Position numbers and translations under genes: made by a program. The notes under the pieces were generated by a model. That model saw only the letters and a program-made list of their open reading frames with translations. It searched no databases and was not told the DNA's origin. A stretch of 64,000 bases of DNA from Streptomyces diastatochromogenes (GTDB lineage: Bacteria > Actinomycetota > Actinomycetes > Streptomycetales > Streptomycetaceae), in contig JAPTYK010000001.1 in assembly GCA_026913215.1 (NCBI GenBank), positions 620,001-684,000 on the forward strand, in the 5' to 3' direction. Positions 23,910 to 33,303 of the stretch are shown piece after piece. Position 1 is the first letter of the stretch. The number at the start of each line of letters is the position of its first letter.

Positions 23910-24996
23910 ATGGCCCGGGATGAGCGGCGGCCCCGCGTGCTGCTCCTGACCGGCGGTCCGCTGGACGGGACCGGGGCTGTGCCGTCCGGCTCGCCTCGGA
24001 CGTCCTCGGCGTCCTGCCCGGGTGGACTTCGTCTGGTTCTCCCGGCGGCCCGGCCGGGAGCGGCCCCGCCGGAGCGCGGACGGCCCGTGCGCGTCCTGTC
24101 CGGGGACGGGGGCCGCTCGTCTCCGCGCGGGCGCAGTCCGTGCTCGCCGGGGCCGTGTTCGCCCGCCGGGTCACCCTGGTGCACGCCTTCCTCACCGTCG
24201 GCCGCGGCTTTCCGCTCTTCTCCCGGCTGCGCCCGCTGCTGCTCGGCGGGCGGCCGGTCGTGCACACCGTGGCCGGGGTGCCGGACCCCCGCCATCTGAC
24301 GCACGCCCGGCCCCTGGGGGTGACGGTCGCCCTGTCGGAGTCGATGGCCCGCCGCCTGAGGGCCGCCGGCTTCGGGGACGTACGGGTCGTCCCGCCCATG
24401 ATCAGCCCGGACGAGTGGCCGTACCTGCCGCGTCCACGGGGGCTCCCCACGGTCCTCTTCGCGGGGCACCACGATCCGGCCGGCGGGGCGGAGATCGCGA
24501 TCGACGCCGCCGCGGAGGCCCATCGGGAGGGCCAGGTTCCGGCTGGTGCTCGCCGTGCGCGCACGGCCGGGGCAGGGCGCCGCGGGACTGGCCGAGGCGT
24601 TGCGGGAACGGGCGGCGCGGCGGGGCTCACCGACTTCGAGGTGCGCGGCCACGTCGAGGACATGCGCGCGCTGCTGGCCTCCGTCCAGGTGCTGCTGTTC
24701 CCGCCGGCCGTGCTCGACAGCTCGGACATCCCGCTCACCGTGCTCCGGGCGCTGGCCTCGGGGCGGCCCGCGATCCTCAGCGACCTCCCGCAGTTCGCCG
24801 ACTTCGGCCACGCCGTGCTGCGGGCCCCGCGGGCGACGCGCGCCGCACCGGGCAGCAGCTGGCGTGGCTGCTCGACCAGCCGCGGTCCTGGGACATGCTC
24901 GCCGAGCGGGGACGGGTCCTGGTCGAGGACCACTTCGGCCCCGAACGCTTCGCGGCCCGGTACGCGGCGCTCTACCGGGAGCTGTTGTCGCCCTGA
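23910..24996 (+). CDS. Glycosyltransferase, GT4-like
   Basis: The start MARDERRPRVLLLTGGPLDG opens a GT-B enzyme. LVHAFLTVGRGFPLFSRLRP and VVHTVAGVPDPRH fit the acceptor domain; LPTVLFAGHHDPAGGAEIAI, FEVRGHVEDMRALLASVQVL and LTVLRALASGRPAILSD fit the donor domain. The usual E-x7-E glutamates are partly replaced. Frame changes occur at about 23985, 24110, 24535, 24625 and 24835, a dense set that makes details unreliable. Length is about 365 residues. The gene's end overlaps the convergent methyltransferase gene by 25 bases. Confidence 0.66.
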
Positions 24997-25853
24997 GGCC
25001 CGGGGGTTCCGGCGGCGCCCGGCCGCTCGGCCGTGAGCAGCAGCACGCCGGTGTCCCCGTACTCGGGCAGGGTCCGGTCCTTCGCCAGCCGGACGATCCG
25101 CAGGCCGGTGGTGCGGGGCGCGAGACGGCCCGCAGCGCGGCCTCGTCGACCGGGCAGGCGGGCCAGACGGGACCGGTGCCGATGCGATAGCTCGGCATGC
25201 CCTCCATGAAGGCGGCGAGGAGCCTGCCGCCGGGGGCGACCGCGCGGACGAAGACGTCGCAGACCTCGGTGAACTCCTCGAAGTCCTCGGTGACGCTCTC
25301 GGCGACGAAGTTCATGGAGGCGAGGTCGTAGCCGCCGGGGACCAGGTCGCCGACACCGCCCCGGACGGCGCGGACCCGGCGGAGCGCCTCGGCGCAGCTC
25401 GCCGGGAGGGCGGGGTCGAGGAGCGGCAGAGGCGGTAGAAGGGCAGCCAGCTGTCGTCGACGCCGTGGGCGAGCTGTCCGCGCAGATAGCGGACGCCGGC
25501 GGCGCTGGGTTCGAGGGCGTCGACGCGGCGGGCGCGGCGCCCGCGAGCATCAGCGGGTAGAGGTTGGGTCCCGCGCCCAGTTCGAGGGTGCGGGCGAGGC
25601 TGCCGGGGGCGAAGCGCCGGTAGACGCCCGCGTGGTGGTGGATGACGCCGATGTCGTACGGGTGGAGGGTGCGGTAGTTCTCGGCGAGGTAGGCGTCGAC
25701 CGGCCAGGCGTCCCAGTCGGCGTCCCGGTTGCGGCGCGGCGGGGCCGTCTCAGACGGACTCGCCTCCGTCGGGGTCGTCCCAGGCGGACTCGCCTCCGTC
25801 GGGGTCGGCTCCGGAGGGCCCGTCCCCGGAGGGGTCCGCGGGGGCCGGTCCAT
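24972..25853 (-). CDS. Class I SAM-dependent methyltransferase (NNMT/PNMT/TEMT-like)
   Basis: After a Pro/Thr-rich N-terminal tail the protein reads DADWDAWPVDAYLAENYRTL, HPYDIGVIHHHAGVYRRF and LARTLELGAGPNLYPLML, the SAM-binding motif I region of the NNMT/PNMT/TEMT group of small-molecule N-methyltransferases. MNFVAESVTEDFEEFTEV and GGRLLAAFMEGMPSYRIG continue the fold. Frame changes occur at about 25530, 25420 and 25130. The ATG at 25853 overlaps the stop of the upstream aminotransferase-type gene (TGATG), so the two are coupled and likely act on the same product. The N-terminal tail contains a duplicated 30-base repeat. Confidence 0.74.
   Translation of the reverse strand: MDRPPRTPPGTGPPEPTPTEASPPGTTPTEASPSETAPPRRNRDADWDAWPVDAYLAENYRTLHPYDIGVIHHHAGVYRRFAPGSLARTLELGAGPNLYPLMLAGAAPAASTPSNPAPPASAICADSSPTASTTAGCPSTASAAPRPRPPGELRRGAPPGPRRPGRCRRPGPRRLRPRLHELRRRERHRGLRGVHRGLRRLRPRGRPRRQAPRRLHGGHAELSHRHRSRLARLPGRRGRAAGRLAPRTTGLRIVRLAKDRTLPEYGDTGVLLLTAERPGAAGTPGPQGDNSSR
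25755..25807. repeat. Direct repeat, two copies with 30-base period
   Basis: A 23-base sequence starting CGGACTCGCCTCCGTCGGGG occurs at 25755-25777 and again at 25785-25807. On the minus strand each copy encodes PTEASP in the methyltransferase N-terminal tail, so the tail appears to have grown by duplication. Confidence 0.75.
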
Positions 25854-27168
25854 CACTCCTCCGCGGGCCGGCCGGCGGTGACGGGGCGGACGGCCGTGGT
25901 GGACTGGAGGGGGAAGCGCGCGACGAGTTCCGTCAGGGCGGCGCACAGCTGGTCGATCTCCTCGTCGGTGTTGGCGGCGGTGATCTGGACGCGGAAGCCC
26001 ACCCGGTCGCGCGGCACGAGCGGATAGGACGCGAGCGTCACGTAGATGCCGTGCTCCCACAGGAAGGCGGCCACGGCGTCGAGGTCGTCGGCGTCCCCGA
26101 GGGGGATCTCGACGATCGGCAGGCCGTCCGTGTTGGGGGTGGCGATGCCCAGGGCCCGCACATGGGCGAGGACGCGGGCCGTCATGCGGTACAGACGGGC
26201 CCTGATCTCGTCCCCGCGTTCCTCGTTGACGTCGAGCCCGGCGAGGGCGGTGGCGAGCGAGGCCGTCGGCGAGGGCCCCGAGTACAGGTACGGGGCCGCC
26301 GCCACCTTCAGGTGGTCCTTGAGCCAACGCGGCACCGCGAGGAAGGCGAGGAGCGAGGAGAAGGCCTTGGAGAAGCCGCCGACCAGGACCAGGTTCTCGT
26401 AGCTCTCGTCGAAGTGGCGGACGATGCTGTTGCCGCGCGCGCCGTACGGACTGGTCTCGTCGGCGCGGCGCTCCCCGATGACGCCGAAGCCGTGGGCGTC
26501 GTCGACGTACAGCAGGGCGCCGTTCTCCCGGCAGATCCGGGCGAGCACGGGCAGGTCGGGATAGTTGCCGGTCATGCTGTTGACGCCGTCCATGCAGACG
26601 AGCCGGCCGGCGTCGGCGGGCGCGCCGCGCAGCAGCGCCGACAGTTCGTCCGGCCGGTCGGCGTGGAAGCGGTGGATCTCGGCACCCTGCCCCGGGCGCC
26701 GACGCAGCCGTCGTACACCGTGCGGTGGGCCTGCGCCTCCACGAAGACCTGACCGCTGCCGGCGAGGAGGGGATCACCGACTGGTGGATGAGGGTGATGG
26801 TGGGCAGCAGCAGGGTGTCGGGGGCGCCGAGGAGTTCGGTGAGCCGCTCCTCTATACGGGGGTAGAGACGGGGCTGCCGAGGAGCCGGGACCAGCTGGGG
26901 TGGGTGCCCCAGCGCCGCACCTCGGGCTCGATGGCCTCGATGACCTCGGGCTCCAGGTCGAGGCCGAGGTAGTTGCAGGAGGCGAAGTCGACGAGCCAGT
27001 CGTCGCCGACCCGGATGCGGCGGCCGTCGATCTCGTCGATGACGGCGTCGCACATGAGGCTGGTCCGCTGGAGGTGCTCCAGGTCGCGCCAGCGGCCTCG
27101 CGCGGGGCCGGGCGGTGGCGACGGCCGGGGCGGGCCGGACGGCGGGGGACGGCCGGCGGTCCCGGCAC
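25853..27168 (-). CDS. Alpha-oxoamine synthase family PLP enzyme (AONS/KBL-like)
   Basis: The enzyme core is clear: VDFASCNYLGLDLEPEVIEA, RRWGTHPSWSRLLGS, TLLLPTITLIHQSVIP, then MDGVNSMTGNYPDLPVL, LYVDDAHGFGVIGERR and GGFSKAFSSLLAFL, whose lysine should bind PLP. Family members condense an acyl-CoA with an amino acid to give an alpha-amino ketone (biotin, heme, sphingoid bases, CAI-1). The substrate here is unknown. Frame changes occur at about 26865, 26775 and 26690. The start is not settled: a GTG at 27168 is possible, but the N-terminus RWRDLEHLQRTS is in the same open frame as the upstream GGDEF-EAL protein. The stop overlaps the methyltransferase start. Confidence 0.72.
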
Positions 27169-30100
27169 CGGTGGGAGAGGAGCGGTGCAGATAGGACTCG
27201 GCCTGGTGGGCGGTCATGGGACGGGCGAAGAGGTAGCCCTGCCCGTACCGGCAGCCCATGTCGGCGAGCAGCGCCCGCTGCTCCTCGTGCTCGATGCCCT
27301 CGGCGACGACCTGGAGGCCGAGGACGTCGGCGATGCGCACGATGCCCTCCACGAGCGCCACCTGCTGCGGGTCGGTGGTGAGGTCGTCGATGAACGACTT
27401 GTCGACCTTGAGGATGTCGATGGGGAACTCGCGGAGGTAGCTGAGCGAGGAGAACCCGGTGCCGAAGTCGTCGATGGCGATGGCGACGTCCAGGTCCTTG
27501 AGGGCGGCCATCGTGTTCCGGATCTGGGCGTCCTTGCGCATGAGGACGGTCTCGGTGAGCTCCAGGACCAGCGAGCCGGGCGCGAGCCCGGAGGAGTGGA
27601 GGGCGCGCCGCACCTCGTCGAGGAAGCCGGGGTCGCGGAACTGCCGCGCCGAGACGTTCACATTGGCGCGCAGGGGGCTGCGGTGGGGGTGGGCGCGCTG
27701 CCAGCGGGCGATGTCGAGCGCCGCGTGTTCGAGGACCCAGGCGCCCAGCGGCATGATGTGGCCGCTCTCCTCGGCGAGGGTGATGAACTGGTCGGGCGGC
27801 ACCATGCCGCGCCGGGCGTGCGGCCAGCGGATGAGCGCTTCGAGACCGGCCGGGGCGCCGCCGTCGACCTCGACGATCGGCTGGTAGCGCAGGGCGAAGG
27901 CGTGGTCGGCGATGGCCGTGTCCATGCCCGCCTGGAGTTCGTGGCGGGCGACCAGCCGGGAGTGCAGCTCGGGGTGGAAGAGCCGCCAGCGTTTCTTGCC
28001 GGCGGCCTTCGCCGCGTACAGGGCGAGGTCGGCGTGGCCGAGGAGCTCCTCGGCGTGGGCGCTGTCGAGGACGGTGGCGATGCCGACGCTGGTCGACACG
28101 GAGACGGCGCCGTCGGTGAGGTGGAAGGGCTGGCTGAGGGTGTGCACGATCTCGGCCGCGAGTGCCTCGGCGTCGTGGGGTTCGCGGGCGCCCTCGATGA
28201 GGACGGCGAACTCGTCGCCGCCGAGCCGGGCGGCGGTGTCGGTGAGCCGCAGGACCGAGGTGAGCCGGCGGGCGACGGCGACGAGGAGTTCGTCGCCCAC
28301 CGAGTGCCCCATGGTGTCGTTGACGACCTTGAAGTCGTCGAGGTCGACGAAGAGCATGCAGGTCAGGGTGGACTCGCGGCGGCCGCGGAGCAGCGCCCGC
28401 TCGATGCGTTCGAGGAGCAGGACCCGGTTGGGGAGCCCGGTGAGGGAGTCGTGGAAGGCCCGGTGGGTCAGCTCCCGTTCCAGTTTCCGCTGCTCGGTGA
28501 CGTCGCGGAGCGTGAGGACGAGGCCGTGGACGGTCCGCTCGTCGCGCAGGTTGTTGCACCGGACCTCGACCTCCAGTTCGCCGGAGCCCCCGTGGAGCAG
28601 CTTCCAGTCCTCCCGGGCGTCGGCGGAGCCGCGGACGCGCGCGTCGGCGAGGACGCGCAGGGCGCTCGCCGTGTCGGCGGGGGCGAGGACCTCGGTGACC
28701 GGGGTGCCGGGGAGCAGGGAGCGGCCGAACATGGACTCGGCCGAGGGGCTGGCGTACCGGACGGTGTCGTCGTCGTCGACGATCAGGATGACGTCCGAGG
28801 TGTTGTGCACGAGGGTGCGGAAGTAGGCCTCGCTGGTGCGGCGGTTGACCTCCTCGCTCAGCCCGAAGCGTTCGAGGGCCAGGGCCGCCTGGGAGGCCAG
28901 GGACTGGGCGGATCCCATGATCTCCGCGAGTTTCTTCTCCAGGCCCGCGAGGAGCAGGACGCCAAGCAGCGGTTCACGTCCCGCCGGGGTCTGGAGCTCC
29001 AGAGGGCAGAGCAGGGCGTGGGTGGCGGGCGTGAGCTCGGCGGCGAGGGCGGGGTCGAGCCGGGCCACGGGGATCAGCCGCGCGCCGTCGGCGACGTGCT
29101 CGGACCAGGCCGTGCCGGGTGGCCTGATCAGATCGTCGGTGCGGATGCTCCAGGGGTGCCCCGCGGTGGCCACGGCGTTGAGGCCGTCCCGGCGGTCCCG
29201 GGTGAGGAGGAGGACCTGGTGGGCGGTGCCCGCGCCGAAGAGGGTGGCCGAGGCCGTCTCGACCGCGCCGGCGACCTCGCGGGGGCTGAGGGCGGCGACG
29301 AGGGAGGCGGCGGCGACCCTGAGGCTGCGCTCGCGCGCCTCGGCCTTGCCGTGGTCGTTCATCATGCCCCAGAGCCGGGCGAGGACCAGGAGGAACATCA
29401 GCGCCGAGAAGATCGCGATGACGCCGGTGTCCTTGTTCTGGTCGTGGCGCAGCGACTGGATGAGCAGCAGGGCGGGGGCGACGAGCGAGGCACCGGCGAG
29501 CAGCGCGAGCCTGCGCTCGGCGGTGCCGGAGGCCGGTTCGGGGGCCGGTTCGGTCAGGCCGGTCATGGAGGGGTGGAGGGCGGCCAGGCCCCAGGCGGTG
29601 AAGAAGACGACCCAGCCCAGGTCCCAGGGGGTACCGACCATCCAGGTGCCGTTGAGCTGGAGGATGCTGTAGACGACGTCGGAGGTCAGGATGCCGCAGG
29701 TGCCCAGGGTGAGGAGCTGCATCGACCGGGAGCGCAGGCCGCCGGGCACGAGCAGCCGGGCGAGCATCGCGAGCATCAGGACGTCGCCGAGGGGATAGGC
29801 CATGGAGATGGCCTTCTCGGTCCACGTCATGTCCTCGCTCCGGGCGAGCGGGGTGATGAGGTTGACCCAGCCGAGCAGGGCGAGGCCGGAGGTGAGGATC
29901 AGCGCGTCGAGGACGACACCGAGGTCACGGCCGACCGCCCGGTAGCGGATGAACCCGAAGAGGCCGACGGCGAACAGCGGGTAGGTGGCCAGGTACAGGG
30001 CGTCGGCGAGGGACGGGAAGGGTCTGGTCTCGCCGTAGAAGGCCTCCAGGACGTTGTAGGCGGTGTCGCCGCTCACGAAGGTGAGGTTGGCCGCGGCGAG

Positions 30101-30385
30101 CACAAGCCAGGGCCAGCGCTTGGCGGGCCGGTGCAGCCGGACGCCGACGAGGATGGCGACGACGCCGCCGAGTCCGATGAGCGCCCACAGGGTGGTGTGG
30201 CGGGAGGGGACGTTCAGGTACGCGACGGTCAGCAGGGTCACGATCAGGAGGTACACGAGGGTCCAGCGGCGCAGCTTCCCGGGCGCCACGGGCGGCCGGT
30301 CAAGCTGACGCAGCGGCATCGTCGACCGCCCCTGTGCCGGGTCGGACGCCGTCGGCAGCGCCCTGATCGCGGGTACGGACCCCAT
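27169..30385 (-). CDS. Membrane GGDEF-EAL c-di-GMP turnover protein with GAF- and PAS-like domains
   Basis: About 330 N-terminal residues form eight to ten membrane segments (for example WTLVYLLIVTLLTVAYLNV, VVLDALILTSGLALLGWV). A GAF-like region (about 350-500) and a PAS domain (about 515-630, SDVILIVDDDDTVRYASPS) follow. The GGDEF domain (about 640-800) has ARLGGDEFAVL with an intact I-site RLTD five residues before it. The EAL domain (about 815-1068) keeps GLEALIRW, IAIDDFGTGFSS, KVDKSFIDD and VAEGIEHEEQ. Both c-di-GMP synthesis and hydrolysis look possible. In Streptomyces such proteins govern development through BldD. No stop separates the EAL end (about 27180) from the oxoamine synthase frame; the boundary given is arbitrary. 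A start at 30319 (MPLRQLD) is also possible. Confidence 0.85.
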
Positions 30386-30528
30386 ACGGTGTCCATTCTC
30401 CGGGGCACCCGGGACGGCTGCATCTCGGCCCGGAGAGGCGGTGACGGCGGACCGTCAGGGATGCGACGGCGGATCGTCGGTGCGCGGCAGTGGCCGGGGC
30501 GGGGCGGGGCGGGGCAGGCGGCAGCCCG

Positions 30529-31559
30529 TCAGGAGGAGGCGCGGACCACGAGTTCGGTGGGCAGGATGCGGCGGGGCTGGTCGTCCGGGCCGCCGGGCGA
30601 GGCGATCTCCTGGAGGAGCAGGCGGGCCATGGTGCGGCCCATCTCCTCGATGGGCTGGCGCACGCTCGTCAGCGGCGGGTCCATGTGCCGGGCGACGGCG
30701 GAGTCGTCGACGCCGACGAGGGCGACGTCCTCGGGGACCCGGCGGCCGGCCTCCGCAGGACGCTCCGCGCCCCGGCCGCCATCACGTCCGAGGCGGCGAA
30801 GACGGCGTCCAGGCCGGGCCTGCGGTCCAGGAGCTCCCGCATGGCGCGCCGGCCGCCCTCCTCGGTGAAGTCGCCGTGGGCGACGAGCGCCTCGTCGGGG
30901 CGAGCCCGGCCTCCGCGAGGCCCTGGCGGTAGCCGTCGAGGCGGCAGCGGGCCACGTACATGTCGAGGGGCCGGTGACGGTGGCGATCGCCCGCCGGCCA
31001 CGGGCGGCGAGGTGGGCGACGGCGGCCCGGCCCGCGCCGGTGTTGTCGGAGTCGACGAAGGCGACGCGCTCGGCCTCGGTGCGGCGGCCGTTGAGGACGG
31101 CGGCAGGCCGAGGGCGCGGACCTGGTCGGGCAGCGGGTCGTCGCCGTGTACGGAGACGAGGAGGACGCCGTCGACGCGCTGGGCGGCGAGGTACTGCTCG
31201 AAACGCTGCCGCTCCTGCTCGCTGCGGATGAGGGTCAGCAGCAACTGCTTGTCGGCGTCGGCGAGTTCCGCGCTGACGCCGCGGATGATGTCGAGGAAGT
31301 ACGGCTCGGCGAAGAGCCGCGCCTCGGTCTCGGGGATCACCAGGGCGACGGCGTCGGTGCGGCTTCCGGCGAGGGCGCGGGCGGCCCGGTTGGGGACGTA
31401 GCCGAGTTCCGCGACGGCCCGTTCGACGGCGGCCTTGGCCTGCTCGCTCACCTTCGGGGAGCCGTTGATGACCCGCGAGACCGTGCCGCGGCCGACTCCC
31501 GCCAGGGCCGCGACCTCCTCAAGGGTGGGCCTGCCGCTCTGCCGTCCGCTCACCGCCAT
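30529..31559 (-). CDS. LacI family transcriptional regulator
   Basis: The N-terminal helix-turn-helix reads PTLEEVAALAGVGRGTVSRV followed by INGSPKVSEQ and the hinge ELGYVPNRAARALAGSRT, the standard LacI DNA-binding domain. The sugar-binding core continues with ALVIPETEARLFAEPYFLDI and LDAVFAASDVMAAGARSVL, and the corrected C-terminus ends RRILPTELVVRASS at 30529. Frame changes occur at about 31105, 30975, 30900 and 30755. Length is about 343 residues. Ligand and targets are unknown; no obvious sugar-transport operon is adjacent. The Met at 31559 gives the usual short leader before the HTH. Confidence 0.84.
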
Positions 31560-31655
31560 GTGCCGCCTCTCCCCTCGCCCGCCCCGCCCCGACTGCGTGT
31601 GCACGCGAACCTATCAGTCGGAGCGGGACGGACCCGGGGCCCGTGACGGCCCCGC

Positions 31656-31985
31656 TCAGGCGCCGGTCGGGGCGAGCTCGGCCATCGCGCCCCAGCCCTG
31701 CTGCGGGACCTCGACGTTGATGATCTCGGGAGTGGCGGCGATGGCTCCGGCCATGGCCGCCAGACCCGCGGCGAAGTGCGGGGAGGCCACGTGGACCGCG
31801 CCCGCCTCGGCATCGGCGAAGGCCTCCAGGAGCACGAAGACGTTCGGGTCGTCGACACTCCGCGACCAGTCGAAGAAGAGGTTGCCGGCCTCCGCGCGGG
31901 TCGCACGGGTGAAGTCCTCGACCAGGTCGAGCCAGCGGTCGGCGTGGTCGGGACGGACGGTGAAGCGAACGGCGATGAAGATCAT
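31656..31985 (-). CDS. Antibiotic-biosynthesis-monooxygenase-type (ABM/YgiN) small protein
   Basis: Taking MIFIAVRFTVRPDHADRWLD as the start, the 109-residue protein has the dimeric ferredoxin-like ABM fold: an N-terminal strand, a helix with WLDLVEDFTRATRAEAGNLF, and LLEAFADAEAGAVHVASPHF. Members are cofactor-free quinol monooxygenases or heme-degrading enzymes; function here is inferred only. The longer upstream frame is not supported because it is Pro/Ser-rich and lacks a ribosome site. Confidence 0.7.
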   Translation of the reverse strand: MIFIAVRFTVRPDHADRWLDLVEDFTRATRAEAGNLFFDWSRSVDDPNVFVLLEAFADAEAGAVHVASPHFAAGLAAMAGAIAATPEIINVEVPQQGWGAMAELAPTGA

Positions 31986-32122
31986 GCGTCCACTGTGGGG
32001 CGGCGGGGAGGGACGGGGCGAACGGGACGGGCCGGGATTCCGGCAGGGCCGGAAAGGGGATGGCGCTCCGGTCTTTCCGTGGGCCGTCATGGCGCCGCCG
32101 GGTGCGGTCCGGGGACTTCCGC

Positions 32123-32394
32123 GTCACGGCACCGCCGGGGTGCCCTGGGATCCCCGTCACGGCACCGCCGAGACGGCCCGGGGACCGCGTGTCACGGCAC
32201 CGTCGAGGCGGCCCGAGGCTCCCGCGTCACGGCACACCCGGGCAGCTCGTGGCTCCCGCGTCACGGCACACCCGGGCAGCTCGTGGCTCCCGCGTCACGG
32301 CACACCCGGGCAGCTCGTGGCTCCGCCTCACGGCACACCCGGGCAGCTCGTGGCTCCCGCGTCACGGCACCGCCGGGAACTCCGGTGCCGCGCG
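32123..32394. repeat. Minisatellite, eight units of 33-35 bases
   Basis: Units begin with GTCACGGCAC (CTCACGGCAC in one) at 32123, 32156, 32191, 32226, 32260, 32294, 32327 and 32361. Units four to seven share the longer core CACACCCGGGCAGCTCGTGG almost perfectly, while the outer units have diverged. The last unit contains the stop codon of the IclR gene (TGA on the minus strand at 32364-32362), so the array looks like repeated duplication of that gene's end. It fills the gap to the ABM gene. Confidence 0.9.
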
Positions 32395-33105
32395 GGTCAG
32401 GGCGGCCCGGATCTCCCCCTGGCGCCGGGCGAACTCGGCGGTGGGCAGGGAGACGGACAGGGCGTGCACGATGCCGTCGCCGCGTTCGGGCAGGGCGACG
32501 GCGAGACAGGTGTACGCGAGGTCCGCCTCCCCCACCGAGACCGCGAAGCCCTGGCCGCGCACCCGCTCCACCTCGGCCTCGAAGCGTTCCGCGCTGGTGA
32601 TGGTCCGCTCAGTGAAGCGGGCCATGCCGTGCTCCGCCAGATAGCGGCGCCGCAGCGGGCGCGGCAGCGCGGCGAGCAGCGCCTTCCGTGGGCGGTCGCG
32701 TGGGCCCTGGCCTCGGGGCCCGGCGTGAAGGGGTGGCCGGTGTCGGTGACCGGAGCCGTGGTGTCGACGACGGTGATCAGACCGTCCCGGTACGCCGTGT
32801 GGTACGCCTCCGCCCCGGTGGCCCTCCGCAGCCGCCCCAGCAGCTCGCCGGTTCCGGCACCGAGCCCGTGGTGCCGCTGGTGGGAGCGGTGCAGCGCCGG
32901 GACCCGGGGTCCGGGGGCGTACCCTCGGCCGTACGGACCAGATAGCGCGGGCGAGCAGCGGCCCCGTCACGTGATACACGGTCGACAGCGCGCACCCGAG
33001 CCGCCTCGCCAGCGCCTTCGCCCCGACGGGGCGGTCCGCGTCGGCGACGACATCGAGGACGGCGAGGGCCCGGTCTACGGACTGGGGGCCGGGGGTGACA
33101 GCCAT
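32362..33105 (-). CDS. IclR family transcriptional regulator
   Basis: The N-terminal winged helix reads QSVDRALAVLDVVADADRPV and AKALARRLGCALSTVYHVTG, typical of IclR. The effector domain continues in another frame with YLVRTAEG, ALHRSHQRHHG, TVVDTTAPVTDTGHPFTPG and KALLAALPRPLRRRYLAEHG, ending AAPEFPAVP. Frame changes occur at about 32945, 32890 and 32695. Length is about 248 residues. The gene is divergent from the VanW gene; a perfect 18-base palindrome lies between them. Its final codons and stop lie within the last unit of the minisatellite. Confidence 0.8.
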   Translation of the reverse strand: MAVTPGPQSVDRALAVLDVVADADRPVGAKALARRLGCALSTVYHVTGPLLARAIWSVRPRVRPRTPGPGAAPLPPAAPRARCRNRRAAGAAAEGHRGGGVPHGVPGRSDHRRRHHGSGHRHRPPLHAGPRGQGPRDRPRKALLAALPRPLRRRYLAEHGMARFTERTITSAERFEAEVERVRGQGFAVSVGEADLAYTCLAVALPERGDGIVHALSVSLPTAEFARRQGEIRAALTRAAPEFPAVP

Positions 33106-33227
33106 CGGTCCAGCTTATGCGGGCCCGCGCCGGGGCCCTTCCCGGCAAGGCGCAGGGGCGGTCCGGGGCTCGGCGCGTACGTTCCGTGGTCAGGACGAGA
33201 CGCCCCGTATCGTCGCAGGTCAAAACG

Positions 33228-33245
33228 GTCTTATGTACATAAGAC
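33228..33245. promoter_or_regulatory. Perfect 18-base palindrome, candidate operator
   Basis: GTCTTATGTACATAAGAC is fully self-complementary and strikingly AT-rich for this genome. It lies 59 bases before the VanW GTG start and 123 bases before the IclR start on the other strand, so it could control one or both. Which regulator binds is unknown. Confidence 0.75.
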
Positions 33246-33303
33246 ACTCTTTCGGCGTACCGTCGTGTGGTTGCCCCCATTCCTCGACGCCCAGGGAGAG
33301 CGT

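Noticed and set aside
23834..23923. Small ORF starting MTVPGGSAVAG between PIG-L and GT4-like genes
   Set aside because: It is low-complexity Pro/Gly/Val, has no ribosome site and exists only if a PIG-L frame change is placed in a particular way.
26900..30868. 1,300-codon open frame on the plus strand
   Set aside because: It mirrors the GGDEF-EAL gene and has a shadow-type composition without any motif.
32123..32394. Repeat array considered as CRISPR
   Set aside because: There are no unique spacers; the whole 33-35 base unit repeats, and no cas gene is present. It is a minisatellite.
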